Shown: one piece after another, positions 1 through 10,870 of the stretch
Position numbering within the stretch: the first letter of the stretch is position 1
How the letters are laid out: the number at the start of each line of letters is the position of its first letter
Assembly (NCBI GenBank): GCA_036346375.1
Contig: CM070500.1
Coordinates: forward strand, 84,920,437 to 84,984,436
From: Guadua angustifolia
Lineage: Eukaryota; Streptophyta; Magnoliopsida; Poales; Poaceae
Direction of reading: 5' to 3'
Length of the DNA: 64,000 nucleotides
Program-made: the position numbers and the translations under genes
The notes under the pieces: model-generated
What the model was told of the DNA's origin: nothing
The model's input: only the letters and a program-made list of their open reading frames with translations
The model's database searches: none

Positions 1-105
1 CTCAGTCAAGCGCCATTTACTTGCTCCCTCTTGCACATCGTGTTTCAGCCATTTCCTGCATGCACGCCACACAAATGCAGTTGTCGTAACCTCCCTCAAA
101 GAAAC

Positions 106-1522
106 TGAAAGTGTATCTAAGCCCTATAAGGATTTTGGTGAATAATGACAATAGGATTAAGGGACTAATGAGATTTGTAAACCTTATAAACAGAATGTTA
201 TCTCCGATGATAAATCTAAGAGCAAAGGAGCACCCTCAAGACAAAGGAGAAAAAGACTGTTTCTAGACTTGATACCATGCATCCATTTTATCTTTCTATT
301 GAGTCTAAGGATAGTCGTACTATAAATAGGGATTTGACGAGAAATAGTTGTGGTGTGATTCTATATGCTCACTGATGGATCTTAGTCGGCAAAAGTGTCA
401 AAATTTCAAGTCTTAGAAGCATTTTATCTAACTATGTTCGGAGTATCCGAGGTTCAACTCGAATGTCCGAGCAGCACCCTCCGCTCTAGCCCAAGAAAAT
501 TATTCCTCGAGCTAAGTCCTATTCGGACTATCTGAAGTTTTATTTGGAGTATCTGAATGCTTCGGACTGTCCGAAGAAAACTTCGGACTATCCGAGCTGG
601 GTCTCTCTGTCTCAGCTATCTCCACCTTGACTTGACCTATTCAGAGTGTCCGAATATCTATTCGGACTGTCCAAACTTACTCGGATCTGAGCTAAAACGG
701 CTAGTTTTGGGAGTCATATAAATACCCTATCTCCTCCCACCTACCACGAAGAGACTCTCGCTCAAATCATTTATTACTCCTTGTTCTTCCTCCTTGAGCC
801 CTAGCTTCTCTCCTTTTGAGCTTTGTGGTTAGATTTATTAGAGGGGGAGAGAAGTGAGATTTGAGAGCTTGAAACTTACTAAGATCCATCTTGAGCGCCG
901 GATTTCATTCTCTTGTGGATTTCTCGCCGATCTATTACTCTTGGAGGTTGAGGACTCCTAGACGGCTAGGAGTTGCCGGTGAGCTCTCAAGTTTTGTGTG
1001 GTGAGCCTCTGGAAGTTTATGAAGGTTGAATCCACCTCTGAAAGGAAAAGATTTAAGAGAGTAAAATTGGTGAGTGCTTTGTGCAACGCCATGAGGATTA
1101 GGGTTGAAAGAAACTCCGCTTAGTGCCTCAACGGAGACATAGGATTCCTCAAGGATCCGAACTTCGGGATAAAATCTTTGAGTCTCCGTCTTCGATTCTC
1201 GGATTCCCTCTTCACCCTTGTTGTGGTCGATTCAAATCTTGGTGATTCAAGCGGTGATTTGACTTGTGTTGAGGATATTGTTGGTTATTCATCTCCTGTA
1301 GGTATTCTAGGCTAACTAACCCTATTTGGTGCAGGTGATTCTCTCTAAATAGCCTAGATTTACTTTTTGCATCTTTCGCTCTGTAACTCTCGGACTATCC
1401 AAATAAAATATCAGACTGTCTGAACCACTCAGATAGTCCGAAGGTATTGTTTTCGCTGAGGTTTAGTTTAAAATTTTGTAATGCCTATTCACCCCCCTCT
1501 AGGCGACATCCCGATCCCTTTA
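106..1522 (+). mobile_element. Solo LTR, Sirevirus-type Ty1/copia
   Basis: The 1417-bp unit starts TGAAAG and ends after the box CACCCCCCTCTAGGCG that closes LTRs of the grass Sirevirus/Maximus copia lineage. The 5 bases before it (101-105, GAAAC) are repeated exactly after it (1523-1527), so this is a single LTR left after loss of the internal region. The expected terminal CA reads TA, which fits a C-to-T change. No PBS or coding region follows. The lineage assignment rests on family knowledge of the end box; the target duplication is read directly. Confidence 0.85.
433..1445 (+). repeat. Palindromic TTCGGACTRTCCGAA motifs in the LTR
   Basis: About ten dispersed copies of a short palindrome lie in this LTR. 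The clearest are TTCGGACTGTCCGAA (561-575) and TTCGGACTATCCGAG (582-596); degenerate copies lie near 437, 523, 650 and 1388-1442. Palindrome clusters in the LTR are known for Sireviruses. Their function is not established here. Confidence 0.7.
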
Positions 1523-1594
1523 GAAACAAACCCACTCCTCCTTACTCTATAAATAGGAGGTGAAGGGTAGAGAGAATGGGACCTTTGCACGGAC

Positions 1595-3291
1595 TCAGAG
1601 GATCAAGAATAACTAACTAGAGGGGGGTGAATAGGAGGTTTCTATATTTTTCTACACTAATTTCAATTTTGGAGATCACTAAGCAAGAGTTGCAAACTTT
1701 AACAATTTAACACTATGTACTTCTAATGATCACTAAATGTTTCAACAATATAAGTGAAATCGAGGGACAATTCTTCATTAAATAAATTTCTCAAGTCACT
1801 TAGATTGTAAAATTCACAAGAGAATAAGAGATGCAAACCATACGCAATGAACATAAGAATTTATCCCGTGATCTCGGAGACTTGCCGGTCTCCCTACTCC
1901 ACGTTGAGGTGACTTGAACTTCTTCAAGCCGGCTCCACCCGCTTGAGCCTTTCTCGATCACTCGTGGTATCTCTTCCCCACTCCGGGTAGATGAGCTCCT
2001 TGCCTTCACAACCGATCGGATCTTCTCACAAGCTTCCTTGAGAAGATCACCGATTTCACCCGCCTCCAAGCCGTCTAGGAGGTGGCAACCTCCAAGAGTA
2101 ACAAGTCTTGACGCTTGTTTGGGGTCGAATTGAGTGTCTAAAGGCTCACACTAAATGCAACACTCAAATTTCCTCCTCACTTGCTTAAAATGAGAATTGA
2201 ATGCACTAGAGAGAGGGAGAGTCTTTGCTAGTGCTCAAATATCATCAATGAGGACCAAGAGTTACTGTAGAGTGCAGGTAGGGAGGTATTTATAGCCCCA
2301 ACCACCAAAACTAACCGTTTAAGCTCGAAATCCTGATCAAGTTAGGTTGATCGGCTACTCGCCATGTAGGACCCAGAGCACTGCCCATCCCAACGGTTGG
2401 GTCGAGCATTAAATGCATTGCCGAGGTCGTTGAGCAAGAGGTCCGTCTCGCCGCCTAACTAGGACCCAGTAGCACCGCCTCTAATTTTTGATCGCCACAA
2501 AGAGGTGGTCTCGAATTTTTGCACTAGCCATTCAGGTGCGGCATATCTACCTTCCCGGTAGCACCGGCTACCATGGCCAAGAGTAACACGAACTACAAAA
2601 CTTCCCAAATTACATGTCCACTGGAATTTTTGCGCCGGACCTAAGGGCCGGTGCTATCACTTCTCTGGTAGCACCGGGATACCATAGGCGGTAGTACCAA
2701 ACTGCCTGATACCCAAAAAGTACCCTTTTATGTAATTTTTACACCGGGCTTGGGGGCCGGTGCTACTGCTCTCCTGATAGCACCGGGTTACCATGGGCGG
2801 TAGCACTGCCCTACCTGGCCCCCTAAACAACCCTTCTCGAGTTTTTACGCACCGTTTTTGTGGCCGGTGCTACCGCTGGTCCGGTAGCACCGGGCTAGCA
2901 AGGGCGGTAGCACCGGGTTTTTAGACTCTTTTATGGAGTTTTTAAAGTTTAACCGCTATGAGTTGATGCATGAGTTAAATATGAATTTGAACCTTTAGAC
3001 CTTATAACAACACCAAGATAATGTCAAAAACCCCTCTTGATAGTACGGCCCTATTTCTAGTAATCCGATCTTATCTCCAAACTTCGAGATCGGTAAAATG
3101 ATTAGGAAAAGATCCTTAGAATTTTACCTTCGTCACTTGGTTGATGTTTTGATCTTCTTTTGCGCCATTCTCATGCTTCCATGATCACTAATCCATGAGA
3201 CTAACCATTTTCGATATTCTCAACAAAATGTTAGTCTCTTAAGCATGATTGTCATTAATTACCAAAACTATGTGGGGCCTAGATGCTTTCA
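1595..3291 (-). mobile_element. LTR of a second Sirevirus-type copia element, reverse orientation
   Basis: Read on the minus strand, the unit begins TGAAAGCATCTAGGCCCC (ending at 3291) and runs to the CTATTCACCCCCCTCTAG box near 1611-1630. Together these are the two hallmark ends of a grass Sirevirus LTR. The far end is degraded: 1595 is the best alignment to the usual terminus, and the flanking 5-mers (CGGAC left, GAGAC right) agree at only 3 of 5 positions. The element is called from its ends and its palindrome array. No internal domain is present, so it is probably also a solo LTR. Confidence 0.7.
2535..2925 (-). repeat. CCGGTAGCACCGG palindrome cluster
   Basis: The palindrome CCGGT-AGC-ACCGG and its variants (GGTAGCACCGG, GCCGGTGCTACCG) recur about ten times in roughly 390 bp. 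Exact copies lie at 2555-2567 and 2881-2893. Related GGTAGTACCGC motifs are found in the separate LTR at 3333-6591. Confidence 0.7.
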
Positions 3292-3332
3292 GAGACCTTT
3301 GGCCTTTAAGTATCTGCGCCAATGTCACCACT
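3292..3332 (+). mobile_element. L1-type LINE, left piece split by the solo LTR
   Basis: This short stretch is the left flank of the 3333-6591 solo LTR. Removing the LTR and one CCACT copy joins it to the reverse-transcriptase remnant at 6597 onward. It is too short to recognise alone and is assigned by the insertion junction. Confidence 0.4.
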
Positions 3333-4089
3333 TGAAAGTTCAAGCTCCGTTAAGTTGGTTTTGGTGTTAATGACAAATCTAATATTGAGACTAACTCTTT
3401 TGATAATCATAATATTGATTAGTCTCAATTGTTAATTAATGACAAATCTTTTTATGAGACTAACTCATTTGTTGAGCTTAACTCTTATTAGTCTCTTTTG
3501 GATGAAAAAGATGGAAATATCAAAGTCTCATTGAAAATGGAAAACCCAAGGTATGCATTCGTATTCATTTTATAATATCTTAATGCATACTTAGGATTCA
3601 AGTTAAAAGATGAACTCTTCCATTGCCTCGCTTTTAAATATGTGAATTATGTTTCCAAATCTATATATACATAAATGCACACATCTAGGGGAGTTAATAA
3701 TTTAACTTGATGTTTCAATAGTATTGATCCATATCCTCTTTCCAAACAACATATAGGATCAAGACTTTGAAACAATCCTTTGAGTATATGTAACTTGTGT
3801 AGTTGTAGTATACTCATGTTAATATGGGATAAACTCAAATGCTATCTAAGATTGATTATGTGCATATTGATTCCAAGTTCAATTATTTATATGCACATAT
3901 TTAATGGAGTTTATTCTATAGTTGATGGTTTACAATGTATTGATCCCTTTCCACCACTTCACATAATATTTGGATCATTACATTCCATCATATTGAGTAT
4001 ATGAAACTTGTGTAGTTATATATACTCATATCAATTTAAATTAAGTTTAAATTGAGTGCGGTTGTCTTTCAATCAACTAAAGAATATTT

Positions 4090-6001
4090 CATCATGTGTT
4101 GATGGTGCCTCTTTGTTGATTAAGGACAAGCAGAAAGTTCTTGAGTATAATGAAGTATTAGTTGCATCAAAGTACTCAAGACATCTTTTAATCATTCAAA
4201 TTGAATTTGGTTGTGCTCAATCGATCGTAGAGGCATCCATTATGTGTTAATGGAGTGCAAGTGATGATTGAGGCAATCAGTGTTTGTTGGACTAACCTTT
4301 TCCATGAGTTGTGAAGTAGGTTGAGTCCGAGAAGAGAAAGAATCGGAACGAAAAGTCATCATGTGTTGATGAGCTTCAAGAGAAGATCTCGAAGTGAAGA
4401 GAAGGGCTAGAGAAGGTTCATCATGTGTTGATGAACAAGAAGAAGAATTTATTTGATCATGGAGAGAAGATGATTGAAAATCATAAAAGCTCCAAATGGA
4501 TCGATAAAAGCAAAGGTATAACTAGCTAGGGCTAAGGATGTTTTCCTAGTCTTTTACCGGTCTCTTGTTTGGATGGGAGACCGGATTGCTAGTTAGGTGC
4601 CGTACTATTAAGAGGGTCGAGTCTTATAGCTTGAGCTTCATCATGTGTTGATGAACTTAATCCTGTTCACTCTAGCTCACTCTCTTTGTTTGGTTTTTGC
4701 ATGAGCTAAGTATTTGCATGTGTTGCAAATAAGGAGCTCATGCTTGCTTCTTATATTGAATCTTAATCGATTTGGTTTTTGCATGGAGTTAAGTTTTGCA
4801 TGTGTTGCAAATGGTGGGAGCTCATGCATCGTGTTTTAGCTTGTGACTTGATCATGTGTTGATCATCACAAAGGCTAAGTAAAGTTTATGTTTTGTATTT
4901 GCAAAATATGTTTTTGCAAAATATTGATTTGCTATTTACAAATGTGGTTTGCAAATAAGCTAGAGGTTATGGGTTTCAATCCTAAAGCATGTGTTGGCAT
5001 TTGCAAATGTATTTTGCAAAGTGTCGGGATCATGTGTTGATCCTTACATGGCTAGAGGATTGATCTTATAGCTTTTCGGATTATTTGCAAATGTGTTTTG
5101 CAAAATATCGGTGTTTCATTTGATCTTGGAGCATGTGATTAGAATTTGCAAATATGTTTTGCAAGAATTGTTTTGATCATGAGTTGATCATCACATGGCT
5201 CAATATTTGATCTTGTTGACTCTTTCTAGCTTGTAGTCATGCCCTTCATCAAGTCTATGTGAGGGATTTGAAAAATTAGATTTTAGACTTGAATGACTAC
5301 AATAGAGTTTGGTTTTGGTGATATTTAAAAATATCTATGGTTGCTTAAATCTTGAAAATTGGTGGAGATTGTAGCCCTCGTGATAAGCTTCGATAGAATC
5401 AAAGATCACCTAAATCGGAGTTCGAGTAAAAAGTTATGGCGTTTTAGTGTTGTGGTCTGCAGATGACCGGACCCACTGGTGTAGTACCGCCCATAGTGCG
5501 GTGTACCGCTGCTCAAAGTGGTATGAAAATTCCGAACAAGGTTTTTGTGTGTTTTGATGTGTGGTACTACCGGGGGTGTGTGTGGTAGTACCGGTGAGCG
5601 ATAGTACCGCCCTAGGGTGCGGTAGTACCGCATTTTCTAAGTAGCGACTAGTTTTTTAGCCGTTGGCCGCTGAGGGGCGGTGCTACTGGCCCAAGGGGCG
5701 GTAATACCGGCCTCCCAGGGGTTTTTCGCCCACTTTGGCCCCAACGGCTAGTTTTTCTTGTGGAGGCTATATAAAGAGCCTTGGGGGCTGGCATTTGGGT
5801 GTTGTTGGTTCCATTGAGCATATGGGTGAGGTGTTGCATGTGTTGCACACTCATATTTGATTTTTGAGCTAAGAGTGAGCCCTAATTGCATGTGTTGCAA
5901 TTAGGAAGTGGATTGAGAGCCTCTTGTGCATGTGTTGCACTTGAGGGGATCCTTGTGCATGTGTTGCACTTGGTGATCACCGGAGTGCATGTGTTGCACT
6001 A
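4090..6001 (+). repeat. Array of variable-arm palindromes around a constant TGTGT spacer
   Basis: At least 17 inverted repeats share the central pentamer TGTGT (variants TATGT, TGTAT, TGTGG, TGAGT), always on the same strand, while the arm sequence changes and stays self-complementary. Examples are CATCA/TGATG (4090-4104), CCATTA/TAATGG (4237-4253), GTTCATCA/TGATGAAC (4416-4436), ATTTGCA/TGCAAAT (4712-4730), GGATCA/TGATCC (5027-5043), TTTGCAAA/TTTGCAAA (5084-5104), CCTAATTGCA/TGCAATTAGG (5882-5906) and AGTGCA/TGCACT (5985-6001). The paired changes indicate that the palindromic form, not the arm sequence, is kept. Confidence 0.85.
5478..5720 (+). repeat. GGTAGTACCGC palindrome cluster
   Basis: This second palindrome type lies inside the same LTR. 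The perfect palindrome GCGGTAGTACCGC is at 5619-5631, with related copies near 5480, 5500, 5561, 5584 and 5608. It resembles the CCGGTAGCACCGG cluster of the reversed LTR at 1595-3291, linking the two LTR families. Confidence 0.65.
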
Positions 6002-6596
6002 GGTGAAGTTCAAGCGGGAAGGCTTGGCTTATTACTCTTGGTGTTTGCCGACACCTAGACGGCGTGGAGGCGTCGTGCGCGGTGAGCTTCTCGACGAAGG
6101 TTGTGAGAATTCCCGGCAAGTTGTGAAGGTCGGTGCTCGCCTACCCGGAGCGGGGAAGAGCAACCACTAGTGGATTTGAGGCGGGTGCTCAATTCGTGGA
6201 GCCGGTCCAATTCGTTTGGGCTAGCCTCAACGTGGATTAGGGAGACCAAGCAAGTCTCCGAACACCACGGTAAAAAGTATCGTGTCTCTTGTCTCATTTA
6301 CATTCAAGCATTTACTTTGTTGATATGTTATCAATTGCTTGATTGTGTTAGAATTGCTTAGTTTTGCTTACTTGTTCAATCTAGCAATTATTGTGTAGAG
6401 ACCAAATTTAGTTAGTGCACTAGTGAGCCTAATTGATTTAGGCCTTAATTGTCAAAACCTAGTTTATCACTTCCGCATTATCTTTGATTAAGTTTTGACA
6501 TAGGGGTTGATTAGAGCGAGTTATTTTAGAGAACGATTAATTTTGTAAAACGCCTATTCACCCCCCCTCTAGGCGCATCCTCGATCTTACACCACT

Positions 6597-7600
6597 CCAC
6601 ATGGGAAATTATTATTCGAAAACTTGATTTTGGAAAGGTCTTTGATACGGTTGAATATGGCACCATTTTGCATATGTTGGAGCACAAATGTTTTGAAAAC
6701 AGATGGAGAGGTTGGATCCCACAAATTTTTAGTTGGGCATCTATTCCATATGTTTAAATAGTGTTCTTAGGAAAAACATTTTGGTGTAAACAAGGAGTTA
6801 GGCAGGGAGATACTCTGTCATCTCTTCTTTCTGTTTTAGCAGCAAATGTCTTACGATCGATTGTGAATTAGGCTCTAAATAGGGGAGTCTTATAGCTGCC
6901 TCTTAATCTCACAAATGATCATGAATTCCCTTCCATTCAATATGCAAATGACACTTGCTTTTTATGCAAGATTCTACAATCCAGCTACATTGTTTAAAAT
7001 GCATTATGCATACCTTGAGCAATCAACTGGCCTAAAAGTTAATTACAACAAATCCTGCTTGATTCTAATCAATGTCCCTGAAGAAAGAGTACCCTTGCTG
7101 GTTGAGGTATTTGGATGTAAAATTGGTACTTTACCATTCACCTATCTAGGATCGCCTTTGAGAACAACCAAGTCAAGAATTCAAGATTTTTCTTCATTGA
7201 CAGATAGAGTTGAGTGAAGGCTCACTGTTGTTTCAGCCTTCCTTTTTTATGGTGGTAGATTAACTATGGTAAACGCGTGCTTCTCTCATTTGGCCAAATA
7301 TTAATGTGTACTCTCCAATTGCCTATTGTAGTCATTAAAATAATTGATAGAGCAAGGGGACATTGTATCTGGAGTGGATCAAACATCAACAGAAAAGGAA
7401 AATCTCTGGCAGCTTGGCAAAAAATTTGCATGCCAAAGGCTCAAGGGGTCATGAGAGTTCTAAATCTGCAGCGACAAAATGTGGCTTCGCTTTTGAAGAA
7501 TGTCCACTAGCTATATAATGGACATGACTTGCCATGGGTTCAGCATATATGGGATAATCATTACAGTGGGAATATTCCACGTGCTTCAAAAGAAACAGGA
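6597..7600 (+). pseudogene. L1-type LINE reverse transcriptase remnant
   Basis: Broken reading frames give pieces typical of plant L1 ORF2: FGKVFDTVEY near 6630, CKQGVRQGDTLSS near 6790-6825, then a longer open stretch (6915-7217) with GLKVNYNKSCLI and LPFTYLGSPL, the conserved segment after the RT catalytic region. Stops and frameshifts separate these pieces, so no active enzyme can be made. The 5' part of the ORF, including the endonuclease, is absent. The CCACT target copy separates this from the solo LTR to the left. The L1 assignment follows from the order of these motifs. Confidence 0.75.
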
Positions 7601-7864
7601 TCATTTTGGTAGAGGAAAGATGATTTTCTCAGATTAAGCAACTATTAAAGAGGAATTGCAAGATGTCAAGTAGGGGATGGTATCACAACTCTGTGTTTGG
7701 GATGATCTTTGGCTTGGTGAAGTGATTTCATTAAAACATCCAAGGTTATGCTCTTTTGCAAAATATTAAGACTACTCAATTTAGTTCTTCTTTTAAAATA
7801 TGGCTATTGAGGCACAATTCCACATTCCTTTAAAACACAAGACTGTCGAGAATATAAATCCCTC

Positions 7865-8212
7865 ATGATTGATTTGGAGGATGTTTCTTTGAGCTTAACC
7901 GCCACGGATTCCTCGAACTATATTTGGGCTTCGGAATATTACTCCTCAAGGAAATTCTACAATTACTTGTTTCAGGGTCTGCAAGCACCCCAATTATTAA
8001 AATCTATTTGGAAAAGTTGGTATGTCATGATGTTAAAAGTTTTCGCTTGGCTAATTTTCATGGACTGTTTAAACACAAAGAATATGCTCCAAAGACGACA
8101 CATTTACAAAGGATCAGACATTAATTGTGTTCTTTGCACTCAGCGCTCTAAGGAAATGTTAGCACATCTATTCTTCTTTTGCCCATTTAGTCATTTGCTA
8201 GGCTGCTCTTAG
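7865..8212 (+). pseudogene. LINE C-terminal zinc-binding (zf-RVT) domain
   Basis: The 115-residue frame holds the plant L1 zf-RVT signature: KSIWKSWYVMMLKVFAWLIF, then LNTKNMLQRR, a cysteine pair CVLC, and HLFFFCPFS. This domain follows the reverse transcriptase in plant L1 ORF2. It ends in a stop soon after the final cysteine motif, and the LINE tail (IASWLIWKQRNGKVL near 8305-8350) continues in another frame. Confidence 0.75.
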
Positions 8213-8476
8213 TATATACTGGAATTTTAATATAGACATCTATGCAATGGTTCAAGAGGCGAAGCAACAATTTGGACAACCTTACTTTCTGAAGATCTTC
8301 ATCATTGCATCATGGCTCATTTGGAAACAAAGAAATGGAAAGGTTCTGTATGATTTTCCTTTGCCCTCGGTGAGGGTTGTATGTTCCTTCTCTTTCTTAT
8401 AAATAACACTTCTATTAATTATTAAATATATTATACCGTAGGGGCCTCCCCTTTGGGTTTTCATAAAAAAAGGGAG
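8213..8476 (+). mobile_element. 3' end of the L1-type LINE
   Basis: After the ORF remnant comes CTTATAAATAAC, then GTAGGGGCCTCCCCTTT and a CATAAAAAAAGG tail near 8460-8475. This fits the short 3' UTR and A-rich end of plant L1 elements. The target duplication cannot be identified because the 5' end is lost. Confidence 0.55.
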
Positions 8477-9612
8477 TATATTTCGTGAGAATTCAACTAT
8501 CAACTAGAAAATGTTCTAGTAACACAAAATAGTTAAGAGAAATCTGATCATCTGAGGAGGCTCGGACCAAATGCAAGCTATTTGGGATTAGCTAGATCAT
8601 ACCTTAACAAATATGCAGACGAATTATTTAACCTTGATGAGTTGGAGGTCCACATGGACAAACATGCTAACACTTAGGTTATTCATGCAAGCCTTTTTTC
8701 TTAGACTTTACATCTCCTTTTCTAAATGTCTGAATTCACTAAATGATTATGATTATTATTCCTTGTTGCAGATGGGTTTCAAACATAGAAAAAATTCCTT
8801 TTGTACTTTGATGTATGGCCTCAGCGTAAGCAAGATGCACAACTATAGATAAAACATTTAGCTATGGTTTGCTTCTTACTTTGTCATAGTGACTCATATT
8901 ACGATGCATAATTTGGATTTCTCACTTAAATTGATTAGCAAAATGCAGAGCTATCCATTTTGGTATTGATCAATTTTACCTTTAGATTGAGCCACAACCA
9001 CTACTCAGTTGTTAGCTTCATAGTGTTTTTTTCCTTAAAATAAATTTAATGTTTACTATGGTTTGCTTTTGGCTTGCTATTGTAGGGGAAAGGTGGTATT
9101 GCTTTACCTAGAGATTTGTAGTAGCGATTTCTATGACATGGATCACGAGAATAGGGGATAAGCTAATATATGAAAGAGTAAATTAGGTTGGTGCCATCAC
9201 AAAAGTCAGTATGCTGAGAAATACCATTAGAAAGGGACATCAATGACCGATGCTAATGCAAAGACATGGAATTATGTCAAATACCACTCCCGTTAGGGTT
9301 ACCATCAATCCAAGCAACCCATCTCATTTCTCAAATCGTCTAACAACAATATTAGATTAAGAGTTACTCTAGCACTATGGCACTATGAAGTACTACACAC
9401 CATCCCCATTGCTCGAATCATACACACCATTACTCCTAGGATTCTCTTCAAATACCAATTCGGTTCTAATCCCAGTAGATGGAGACAAATATAGCTCCTT
9501 GCAATGTCAAAAGCCGATGAGGTACCATCATAATTCACAGATACGACAACACAAGGATTTTTTCCCTCACATTCTACAAGGAACCATTGAAAGTGAAGGG
9601 CTGAGGTGAGTA
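8477..9612. other. Intergenic stretch, nothing recognised
   Basis: AT-rich unique-looking sequence. Open frames here are short, lack splice context and match no family known to me. No repeat boundary was seen. Confidence 0.4.
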
Positions 9613-9613
9613 C

Positions 9614-9952
9614 TAAGGAGGTGTTTGGTTTGAAGCCGAACCTTAGATGGTTCATTGTCGCAAATGTGGGTTACCATACTTTATTTAGGGCATATTTGGG
9701 TTCATAGCCAAACATTGCTACACATCGAGTTTGACTGAGTCAGGCCCCTGCTTGGTTCATAGCCACATCTATCGGCAAGATTCCTTTTTTGCCATCCAGG
9801 TTCCACTTGTCAGTTACTCTAAAAAAATGTAGGACAATTCATTTATTAGCAAAAATGTGGCTTCAATTTTGATGACCTAACCTTAATTAAGTTTGGCCAA
9901 AAAAAAATTTGGCAAAGTGTGTCAACCTTAGTATAAGAACCAAACAAGCCTT
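9614..9952. mobile_element. Possible MITE with GTGTTTGGTT-type ends
   Basis: The left end reads GGAGGTGTTTGGTTT and the right end, reversed, reads AAGGCTTGTTTGGTTC, an imperfect inverted pair of about 15 bp around 340 bp of AT-rich sequence. Many grass hAT and PIF/Harbinger MITEs begin this way. No clear target duplication was found, so the call is tentative. Confidence 0.35.
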
Positions 9953-10039
9953 TTACATTTTGTCACACTTATGACGCTAAAATTTATTGATGTCAGTACG
10001 GCAAAATTAGGCATCAACCAAATAATAGGCCCAAAATTA

Positions 10040-10341
10040 GATTTTTTTTAATAATATATTTTTTTCAAAATTTTAAAAATATACCACGGGAAAAAAATTT
10101 ACATAAATATACCCCTGTCGCCCGTTGGTTTGGCGACAGGCCTCCTGTCACCAAACCAATGGGTGATAGGAGGCCACGTCACAGATCAGTGCGGAGAAGT
10201 AGCGCTTTTGGCGCCCGTTGATGGTGCGACGTGGCCTCCTGTCGCTCGTTGGTTAGGCGACAGGGGTATATTTATGTAAAAAAAAAATTCCGTGGTATAT
10301 TTTTGAAATTTTGAAAAAATGTATTATTAAAAAAATAATTC
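10040..10341. mobile_element. Mutator-like MITE (302 bp) in the helicase 5' flank
   Basis: Arms of about 100 bp are inverted copies of each other. The left has AAAAATATACCACGG, then ACATAAATATACCCCTGTCGCC; the right has the reverse complement of both. The flanks carry CCCAAAATTA on both sides (10030-10039 and 10342-10351), a 9-10 bp duplication as expected for Mutator-like elements. The centre holds further inverted CCTGTCGCC/GGCGACAGG units. There is no coding capacity. It lies about 530 bp upstream of the helicase start codon. Confidence 0.8.
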
Positions 10342-10870
10342 CCCAAAATTACCACCACCACCGTGCTAAAAAAAAATCTGGGCCGAAACCACGAAAAGGT
10401 TATCTGGGCTGGGCTGCCGGCAGTGATGGGTCGTCGTGGCGGTCTTTTGCGATTCCCGATCCCACCACCACCTGTCGTGTCCGCCCCTCCCTCCATTCTC
10501 AGCTTCGCCCACAGTGGAGGACACCCACCAAACATCATCGAGGCCTCCGCTTCCTCTCTTTTTAACCACGCGACGCGAGGGGTGGAGGGCCGAAGAGTTC
10601 AGAGCGAAATAGGAAGGAGCGGAACAAGAAGAGCAACGCGAGATTACCAAAACCCCCTCTCCGCTTCCTCCTCCTCCTCCTCTTAACTTCTCCGGCCGCC
10701 GCCGCAACCTGCATTCGCCCCCGCTGATCGGTAGGGTTTGTTTGTTTATTTGACCTCTCCTCCGCGGTCGCCCTTGCTCCGATCTCCTCCTGCGCTTCGC
10801 ATTGCTGTTTTGATCTGACTCGTTCGTTGTGGGTTATTTTCTGGTGTGGTAGGGTTGTGAGCGGAAGGGG
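10342..10870 (+). promoter_or_regulatory. Helicase promoter and 5' UTR region
   Basis: The GC-rich, CT-rich stretch upstream of the first ATG has a (CTC)n run at 10660-10684. A plausible 5' UTR intron runs from CGGTAGGGTTTG (donor near 10731) to GGTGTGGTAG (acceptor near 10853). The transcription start cannot be fixed from sequence alone. Confidence 0.45.

Larger units (their letters stand above)
3333..6591 (+). mobile_element. Long solo LTR (3.26 kb), Sirevirus-type copia
   Basis: The unit starts TGAAAG, contains GTTTTGGTGTTAATGACAAA near its start and the CACCCCCCCTCTAGGCG box at its end, and terminates in CA. The target duplication CCACT is exact on both sides (3328-3332 and 6592-6596). 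It has no internal domain. At 3259 bp it is long for a copia LTR, and much of the extra length is the palindrome-rich zone at 4090-6001. It interrupts an L1-type LINE. A TATA-like TATATAAAGAG lies near 5767-5777. Confidence 0.88.

Noticed and set aside
1590..3296. Target duplication for the reversed LTR (CGGAC versus GAGAC)
   Set aside because: Only three of five bases agree, so it is not claimed; the LTR call rests on its conserved ends.
4090..6001. CRISPR-like array
   Set aside because: Units are palindromes at irregular spacing in a plant LTR, with no constant repeat longer than 9 bp, no unique spacers of uniform size and no cas genes.
5406..6297. Several short minus-strand frames in the palindrome zone
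   Set aside because: They translate repeats such as CATGTGTTG and GGTAGTACCG and show no domain.
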